A DNA stretch of 64,000 nucleotides. It comes from Oculatella sp. LEGE 06141. Its GTDB lineage: Bacteria; Cyanobacteriota; Cyanobacteriia; Elainellales; Elainellaceae. The position numbers and the translations under genes were made by a program. The stretch is taken from contig NZ_JADEWO010000012.1 in the NCBI RefSeq assembly GCF_015207605.1, positions 78,148 through 142,147 of the forward strand, given 5' to 3'. The notes under the pieces were generated by a model, which saw only the letters and a list, made by a program, of their open reading frames with translations, was not told the DNA's origin and ran no database searches. This document shows, one piece after another, positions 58,393 to 64,000 of the stretch (position 1 is its first letter; the number at the start of each line of letters is the position of its first letter).

Positions 58393-59550
58393 TTACTGCA
58401 CTTGCGCCGGGAGCTGGTCTGGTTGAACCGCAAGGTTGAGGGTTCTCTGTCTACGCAGCACATTGAGTTCCAGCTTTTTGTTCAGCCCGTTTTCTTCAAC
58501 CAATCGCTGCAACAGATTGGCATCCGTTACCGTGCGCCCGTTAACCGCTTGAATGACATCGCCTTCCCGCAACCCGGCTTTGGCCGCAGGGGAATTTCTA
58601 GCCACTTGCAGCACTAAAATTCCCTGTTCTGCATCAACCTGCACGTTGCTAGCGGCATTGATTTGTTGCTTAATTGAGGCGGTGAGCGGCACCATTTGAA
58701 TGCCAATGTATGGATGCTCAACGCTTCCGGTTGCAATTAATTGCTCGGCAATGCGCTTGGCGGCGTTAATGGGAATCGCAAAGCCCAATCCCTGCGTGCC
58801 GCCAATGATGGCGGTGTTCATACCAATTACCTCACCGGCCTGGTTTAGCAATGGCCCGCCGGAGTTGCCTGGATTAATGGCAGCATCGGTTTGGATAAAG
58901 CCAATGCGCTTATCGGGAATGCCGATTGCCGTACTGTTGCGCTCGGTGGCACTAATGACTCCCACGGTTACTGTTTCTTGCAGCCCCAGCGGGTTACCAA
59001 TGGCGATCGCCCACTGTCCCCGCGTCACCCGATCCGAATCCCCGATCGTGACATGGGGCAGATTGTCTCCCCTGACCTGAATCACCGCTACATCCGTCAC
59101 CCGATCGGTGCCCAACACTTCCCCTTCCAAAATGCGGCCATCGGGAAAGGAAACCGAGACGGTATCGGCTTCAGCAACCACATGGGCATTGGTCAGCACT
59201 CGCCCGTCGGCATCAATTACGAAGCCAGAGCCAATGCCCTGCACCACTCGCCCGGTAGAAGGAGTGGGCTGCACTCCACCCAGAAACGGACGCAGAAAGT
59301 CGGGGACGTCGGTGCTTAAGGTTTTAGACACATTGACTTGCACCACGGCTGGCCCAGCCGCTTCAACGGCAGCTGTAACGAAATTAGAACCAGGATCAGC
59401 CTGAGCCAGTTGCATAGGCTGAGAGCGATCGCCCCAGTTCAACGGTGCCGCTAATGCGATTGGGGGGGTGTAACACACCCATAGTCCAACACTTAAAAGA
59501 ACCGATAGTAAAAACGGAATAGGATGCCAGTGCCATTGAGCCTTATTCAT
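58393..59550 (-). CDS. HtrA/Deg-type serine protease
   Basis: A 385-residue exported protease. ATG 59,550 starts a signal peptide/anchor (PFLLSVLLSVGLWVCYTPPI, then ALAAP). The trypsin-like domain has His in VLTNAHVV, Asp in VTDVAVIQV and Ser in INPGNSGGPLLNQAGEV. A single PDZ domain follows (QVARNSPAAKAGLREGDVIQ). This is the HhoA/HhoB/HtrA layout of cyanobacteria, which degrade damaged proteins in periplasm or lumen. Which of the three it is cannot be told from this sequence alone. ATG 59,592 would add 14 residues. Confidence 0.93.
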   Translation of the reverse strand: MNKAQWHWHPIPFLLSVLLSVGLWVCYTPPIALAAPLNWGDRSQPMQLAQADPGSNFVTAAVEAAGPAVVQVNVSKTLSTDVPDFLRPFLGGVQPTPSTGRVVQGIGSGFVIDADGRVLTNAHVVAEADTVSVSFPDGRILEGEVLGTDRVTDVAVIQVRGDNLPHVTIGDSDRVTRGQWAIAIGNPLGLQETVTVGVISATERNSTAIGIPDKRIGFIQTDAAINPGNSGGPLLNQAGEVIGMNTAIIGGTQGLGFAIPINAAKRIAEQLIATGSVEHPYIGIQMVPLTASIKQQINAASNVQVDAEQGILVLQVARNSPAAKAGLREGDVIQAVNGRTVTDANLLQRLVEENGLNKKLELNVLRRQRTLNLAVQPDQLPAQVQ

Positions 59551-59805
59551 ATCCGATCTTGATGTCTCATGAGAAAAGCCACTCCTAAGCATCAGATGTT
59601 TTTGCTGAATTTGACCTCTACCCTAAGACCCTTCCTGACATCCTTCCATCACCGTTCCAGGAGACGGCATGGGGTTCCTCTTTCATCCAGCCGACTTGTC
59701 TAAACCAAGAGCCTTCTACCTAAAAAAGGTAAACTTGAGCCTCAAGATTTAACCCCTGCTCCCCTGCGGTATTAATATGACTAATAATGCAGCTCAAACT
59801 ATACT

Positions 59806-60651
59806 ATGCGCTCTTTTTGGATCGATCCGTACTTGTGGGTTCATCTGGCAGGGTTAGCGGCACTGCCCATTTTTTTAGAAATTTGCTTCATTGGGCTGGC
59901 GATCGGCGATCCGGTGTTGCCAGTGGGGTTAGAACTAGCTCTAGTGGCGATCGCAGGCATTGCGCCCATTTTGTGGATGCAGTGGCAGAAGCCATTTTGT
60001 ATCTTTAGCCTGGTCGCACTCTCGCTTAAGCCCGACCAGTTGACCGTCGAGCAACGCAAGCTGTTGCGGCTATTCAAAACGGCAGAAGTGCGAATTCTAG
60101 CGGTTGGGGCGGCTGTCGTTTCAGCGATTGTTTTATGGCAACTGTACCGGGTTGCCCCGATCGCGTCGGATCTGGTACCCGCATCGGGATGGCGCTTGAC
60201 AGGGCTATTACTGGCGGCGGGGGCGTTTTTGGTCAGCAATTTGTTTTTGCAGGTGCCCGTTAGCGTCATGCGGGTGCTAATGGTTAGCGAGGCGCAGTTC
60301 GCAGCAGCCGATCCCTACCCCCCTGAGAGAATTGCAAAAGATTTCACGCTGTTTGGCCTGAAAGTTCGGCGCATTCTGCCGCCCCTGAAACAGGAAGCCC
60401 CTGCCGCTGTGATTGACTCATCTGTTTCACCCTCCCCCCGGCCTGAACCTCTGGCTGAAGCCAGTGCGAGTCAGGAGCTTCCATCAGATGTAGCCCTGGC
60501 TCTGGAGGAAAGCACAGCCACCACCGACTCGGTCGAAACTAGCGACTGGGTCGAGATCGAGCAACCCCCCACCGCCGTAGATGATCCAACACAAGCAGAA
60601 ATAGAAGCGGATACCCCTGCCCAGTTAGAGTCTGAGCATCCAACCCTTTAA
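59806..60651 (+). CDS. Low-complexity-tail membrane protein
   Basis: A 281-residue protein with four membrane helices in residues 1-170 (WVHLAGLAALPIFLEICFIG, LELALVAIAGIAPILWMQW, ILAVGAAVVSAIVLWQLY, LTGLLLAAGAFLVSNLFLQV). The tail is polar, acidic and variable, rich in E, P, A, T, S. This matches the cyanobacterial family described as low-complexity tail membrane proteins. The conserved core shows LSLKPDQLTVEQRKLLRLFK and FTLFGLKVRRILPPL. Function unknown. Confidence 0.8.
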   Translation: MRSFWIDPYLWVHLAGLAALPIFLEICFIGLAIGDPVLPVGLELALVAIAGIAPILWMQWQKPFCIFSLVALSLKPDQLTVEQRKLLRLFKTAEVRILAVGAAVVSAIVLWQLYRVAPIASDLVPASGWRLTGLLLAAGAFLVSNLFLQVPVSVMRVLMVSEAQFAAADPYPPERIAKDFTLFGLKVRRILPPLKQEAPAAVIDSSVSPSPRPEPLAEASASQELPSDVALALEESTATTDSVETSDWVEIEQPPTAVDDPTQAEIEADTPAQLESEHPTL

Positions 60652-60773
60652 CGGCTGGTTGACGGTTTAACGGTGTAACGCAGCACAACCGAATTGAATC
60701 GCTAACGTTATGCTAGTGAAGTGAGTTGGTATTGTTTCGTATCCCAACTTCTTTGCCGTTTTCCGAGGTCATT

Positions 60774-60974
60774 ATGGCGAGTTCTACGTCCATGCCCCAT
60801 AGCCAATCTCAAGACGAAATTTGGGGAAGCTTGAAGCGGGCGATCGCGGCTAGCTCCGGATTTCAGCGGTGGCAAGCTGAACGACTCATTTTTAATGCCA
60901 GTTTAGGCGAGCTAAGTCTTGACCAGCTTGTGCGTACCTATCTGCGAGAGACGCTAGAGACGCTAGCTTACTAA
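60774..60974 (+). CDS. Small conserved-type hypothetical protein
   Basis: A 66-residue protein, ATG 60,774, preceded by a purine-rich GAGGTCATT. It has a polar start and an amphipathic body (EIWGSLKRAIAASSGFQRW, ERLIFNASLGELSLDQLVRT), ending LRETLETLAY. No membrane or catalytic motif. It resembles short helical proteins found in many cyanobacteria, but I cannot name it. It lies downstream of the membrane protein on the same strand and ends just before a strong hairpin. Confidence 0.65.
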   Translation: MASSTSMPHSQSQDEIWGSLKRAIAASSGFQRWQAERLIFNASLGELSLDQLVRTYLRETLETLAY

Positions 60975-60995
60975 ACCGCAACGCCAAAGCTCAAT

Positions 60996-61035
60996 ACAGC
61001 AATAGGGCACTCTAACAAGAGTGCCCTATTGCTGT
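60996..61035. terminator. 17-bp perfect hairpin between convergent genes
   Basis: ACAGCAATAGGGCACTC (60,996-61,012), loop TAACAA, then GAGTGCCCTATTGCTGT (61,019-61,035). It can serve as a bidirectional terminator for the convergent genes ending at 60,974 and 61,124, although no T tract follows on either strand. Confidence 0.65.
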
Positions 61036-61123
61036 GTCCAGGTTAGATTCTGCTCTGCACCGTTAGCAGGATTTGAACCCATGCGAGACTGGCGGCCATG
61101 TCGTCAGCTTTAATACCCCAGCA

Positions 61124-61678
61124 TCAAAAGATGTTGGGCAGGGTAATGGGCAGAATGTCTTCAATCCGTCCTCCTAACGCCCGCAGTTGGCGGTAAGCAT
61201 CTTCCAGGCGGTTGCCATCAACAACGACTTCTTGGGTGGGATAGTTTTGGATCACTTCAATCAGGCTGATGCGGTTATTGTCACTGGCTGATAGTACCAG
61301 CGCCGATCGCATGGCTTCTCGGCTAGCTTCCCCAGACGGTGGATAAATCGCTTGACCGATCTGATCGAGAACCAAATCGCCAGCCGGATTATTCAACCCC
61401 CGATCGAGCAGCGTGGGCGACACGGCGACCTCCTGATTCAGGGTTTGACGTACCGATTCTGGATCGCGTCTGGCTAAACGCAGATAAACCCGCAACGGAC
61501 GTGACACTTCACCTGTTTCAGCCAGGTTGGTTAAGTCTTCTACCGCGATCGATCGTTGAAAGATGCGATACTTTAACCGAACTCGCTCAGCGGCGATCGC
61601 ATCAGCTCCGTTGAGCCATATTCCCAGAGCAATGCCCACAAATAAAATTCGCCGTAGTGCTGAAAACTGCACGCCCAT
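61124..61678 (-). CDS. Exported DUF1400-type protein
   Basis: A 184-residue exported protein. The signal peptide is RRILFVGIALGIWLNGADAI with cleavage likely after AIAA. The mature part (AERVRLKYRIFQRSIAVEDL, TGEVSRPLRVYLRLARRDPE, NNPAGDLVLDQIGQAIYPPS, ALRSALVLSA-like) fits DUF1400, the N-terminal domain found in cyanobacterial alpha/beta-hydrolase-annotated proteins. Here there is no hydrolase domain; the protein ends after NRLEDAYRQLRALGGRIEDI. Function unknown. Single gene. Confidence 0.78.
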   Translation of the reverse strand: MGVQFSALRRILFVGIALGIWLNGADAIAAERVRLKYRIFQRSIAVEDLTNLAETGEVSRPLRVYLRLARRDPESVRQTLNQEVAVSPTLLDRGLNNPAGDLVLDQIGQAIYPPSGEASREAMRSALVLSASDNNRISLIEVIQNYPTQEVVVDGNRLEDAYRQLRALGGRIEDILPITLPNIF

Positions 61679-62274
61679 GACTCATCCTCTCATTGGTACT
61701 CTTTCTGCAACAGGTCTCACTTGTATTTCTGACGACAGTTTCATCGCTAGAGTTGCAGCGCTGATTGATCATAGCCTCGCATCCAGTTGCCTCAACCGTT
61801 GCCTCAAATGGTAGTGAATAGCATTTAAAGAGGCCATTGTTCAAGTAAGTGGACATTGAGACACTATACTGGAACACCATTCAGGACTGTAGCGCTCCCC
61901 TTGAATCAGCAATTGTTAAGTTCTTAGGAACTCCAGGTCTTGCAGTACAGGACTGGTACAAAATCGAAGGGGAACAAACTCCGGGTCTACACAAACTTAA
62001 ATGACAGGGGTCTTAGACTCAGGTAGGGTTTTGATGTGGCGATCGGCGTGAGTGTTCTTGCTCACCGAGCCACACCAGCAATCACCCTGGTCTTAACGTT
62101 TGAAGCAATACTTCCATCATCCTGCTCTTCATCAAGAGTGGCGCAATTCACAATTCAAGCACGATGGATGACTTGTGGAGGTAGGGTCTACTCCATTGTC
62201 GAACGGTGTCAATTTTAGGCCGCTATTGACTTCCGCTTAGCCACTATCGCTGGATACAAACTCAATTTTCAGGT
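61679..62274. other. Divergent gap before the surface protein
   Basis: 596 bp between the DUF1400-type gene and the beta-helix/SLH gene. It has a short direct repeat, GTTGCCTCAA (about 61,787-61,806). It should carry both promoters. Short open frames here lack ribosome sites and motifs. Confidence 0.3.
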
Positions 62275-64000
62275 ATGACCATCATGAAACGTCAGGGTTC
62301 TAGAGCAATGCAGATTTTTAGGAAAACCCCTTGCTCCAGCCAGCGGGCAGTTTTGGCTCGATTGCCCTTACGAGCTGGGCTAGCCATACTGCTGCTGGCA
62401 GGAGCCACCGTTAACCTTTCTCCGGCTTGGGCACAAACCCATTCTCCGACGCTAACCGCGCAAACCCCTCTCAACGCCAGGGTGCTGTATGTTAATCCGG
62501 CACTGGGTGCAGACCGTGCTGGTCAGGGAAGTGAAGCTGCTCCGTTTCGCTCGATTACCTATGCGTTGCAGCAGGCTCAACCCAATACCATTATTCAGCT
62601 CGCACCGGGTAGCTACACTGGCGAAACTGGAGAAGTGTTTCCGCTGGTTATTCCAGCCAACATCACAATTCAAGGGGATGCGACAACAAAAGGGCAAACG
62701 GTTTCCATCATTGGGGGAGGAATCTTTGTTAGCCCATCCTTTGCCCGACAAAGCGTTACCATTCGACCGCTCGATAACAGCACCATTACAGGCGTAACGG
62801 TGACCAACCCGGAGTCACGCGGGACAGGAATTTGGATTGAATCAACAAATCCAACCATTCGAGACAGCACCTTTGCCGACAGCCTGCGCGACGGTATCTT
62901 TATTACCGGCACCGGGGCACCCACCATTGAAGACAACGTGTTTACAGGCAATAGCGGTAATGGCGTTTCGATCGCACGCAACGCCCGTGGAGAAATTCGC
63001 AATAACGTCTTTCAAAGTACCGGATTTGGGATTGCGATCGGCGGCAACTCTACCCCGTTGATTCAAGGAAATCAGGTGCTATCGAACACAGATGGCATTG
63101 TTGTTTCGGATGCCGCCCGTCCGGTGCTGCGAAATAACGTCATTCGTAACAACGCACGCGATGGAGTTGTCGCTATTTCCAATGCTCAGCCTGATCTGGG
63201 TACCGCCGAACAGGCCGGTGAAAACCTGATTAGCGGCAACAGTCGATATGACCTCTACAATGCCACTCGTACCAATACCCTGATTGCGATCGGCAACCAG
63301 ATTGAAGAAATTTCGGGTCAGGTAGAATTTGTCGCCCGAGCGGTGAATGCACCAATCACGTTCCCCGATGTGCAGGGGCATTGGGCGCAGGCTTATATTG
63401 AAGCGTTATCGTCACGGGGTGTGATTGGCGGCTTTCCCGACGGAACGTATCGTCCTAACGATCCGGTGACTCGCGCTCAGTTTGCCACCATTTTGGCGAA
63501 TGCATTCAACCCAACCCCAAAACGAGCGGGTTCCACCTTTGCCGATGTACAGTCTAGCTTTTGGGCAAACCAGGCAATCCAAACCTCGTATCGCGGCGGC
63601 TTTTTGAGCGGTTATCCGGGGCAGGTCTTCCAACCCAATCAGCAGATTCCGAAACTGCAAGCGCTGGTATCGTTAGCCAGCGGTTTAGATCTCACCAGCA
63701 ACCAGGGAACCGTGCTTAGCCGCTACCAGGACGCATCCCAAATTCCAACCTGGGCGACGGGGGCGATCGCAGCCGCCACCGAGCGTAATATCGTGGTGAA
63801 CTATCCTAATGTGAATCAACTTAACCCTAACCAGGAAGCGACACGGGCTGATATTGCCGCACTGGTCTATCAGGCGTTGGTTAGCGCTGGACAAGCAGAA
63901 GCAATTCCATCGCCTTATGTGGTGACGGTGCAACAAACCCCACCAACACAGACGCAACCACCGCAACTTCAACCCCCTTCAGCCCAACCCCCATCACCCA
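62275..64000 (+). CDS. Beta-helix (DUF1565) and SLH-domain surface protein, 3' end outside window
   Basis: Open from ATG 62,275 (or 62,284) to the edge, 575 codons. The signal peptide is GLAILLLAGATVNLSPAWAQ. A DUF1565/parallel beta-helix domain follows (LYVNPALGADRAGQGSEAAP, then repeated short turns such as GDGI-like, NNVIRNNARDGVVAISN). Then come three SLH units starting FPDVQGHWAQAYIEALSSRG, FADVQSSFWANQAIQTSY and YQDASQIPTWATGAIAAATE. A P/Q-rich tail begins at the window end. It should be secreted and tethered to the cell wall through the SLH units, with the helix binding or cutting a polysaccharide. No catalytic residue can be named. Confidence 0.85.
   Translation, partial: MTIMKRQGSRAMQIFRKTPCSSQRAVLARLPLRAGLAILLLAGATVNLSPAWAQTHSPTLTAQTPLNARVLYVNPALGADRAGQGSEAAPFRSITYALQQAQPNTIIQLAPGSYTGETGEVFPLVIPANITIQGDATTKGQTVSIIGGGIFVSPSFARQSVTIRPLDNSTITGVTVTNPESRGTGIWIESTNPTIRDSTFADSLRDGIFITGTGAPTIEDNVFTGNSGNGVSIARNARGEIRNNVFQSTGFGIAIGGNSTPLIQGNQVLSNTDGIVVSDAARPVLRNNVIRNNARDGVVAISNAQPDLGTAEQAGENLISGNSRYDLYNATRTNTLIAIGNQIEEISGQVEFVARAVNAPITFPDVQGHWAQAYIEALSSRGVIGGFPDGTYRPNDPVTRAQFATILANAFNPTPKRAGSTFADVQSSFWANQAIQTSYRGGFLSGYPGQVFQPNQQIPKLQALVSLASGLDLTSNQGTVLSRYQDASQIPTWATGAIAAATERNIVVNYPNVNQLNPNQEATRADIAALVYQALVSAGQAEAIPSPYVVTVQQTPPTQTQPPQLQPPSAQPPSP

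Noticed and set aside
61040..61120. Possible tRNA gene on the minus strand
   Set aside because: Only a T-arm-like piece is present. Acceptor, D and anticodon arms cannot be formed.

Overview
The window looks like chromosomal DNA of a cyanobacterium, probably a filamentous Leptolyngbya/Oscillatoria-type organism. The HIP1 octamer GCGATCGC is abundant on both strands. The gene set is typical of the phylum: a PatA/CheY/CheW/MCP/CheA phototaxis-type locus, a cyanobacteriochrome chemoreceptor, a lone groEL2 behind a CIRCE site, an SLH-domain porin, the acpP-fabF-tkt run, and proteins known mainly from cyanobacteria. Genus-level placement is inference.

Region 1 (1-5632) is the right end of an integrated element abutting the 3' end of tRNA-Phe(GAA). 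It holds an XRE repressor with palindromic repeats at its start, two small genes of unknown function, a RecA-fold replication-type ATPase, a tiny zinc-ribbon protein, an excisionase-like protein and a tyrosine integrase beside the tRNA. Its left end lies outside the window.

Region 2 (5.8-10.2 kb) is core-like: a secreted PPC-domain protein, glutaredoxin plus glutathione synthetase, and a Tat-lipoprotein substrate-binding protein with its ABC ATPase but no permease.

Region 3 (10.4-30.3 kb) is dominated by taxis and signalling. A minus-strand operon runs PatA-type regulator, CheY, CheW, MCP, hybrid CheA. The CheA carries two large low-complexity repeat blocks. A second MCP at 27.3-30.3 kb has a GAF domain with both cysteines of a DXCF cyanobacteriochrome, so it is the likely light sensor. 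Between them lie a Rieske lipoprotein, a PepSY-type membrane protein and a c-haem lipoprotein (a possible electron-transfer module), plus a ribbon-helix-helix/triple-PAS protein. The intergenic DNA here is crowded with a dispersed repeat family.

Region 4 (30.8-45.7 kb) is mixed metabolism and envelope: a DUF1838-like protein, a double VOC protein, a CAP lipoprotein, a ferric-reductase-like flavoprotein, two membrane proteins of unknown function, PdxH, glucokinase, NanE, an M15 peptidase, a GT39-like glycosyltransferase, a class III cyclase and thioredoxin.

Region 5 (45.8-64 kb) is conserved housekeeping: FabG, GroEL2, SLH porin, CorA, Apt, a DppB-type permease, AcpP, FabF, transketolase and an HtrA protease. 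It ends with a beta-helix/SLH surface protein that runs off the right edge.
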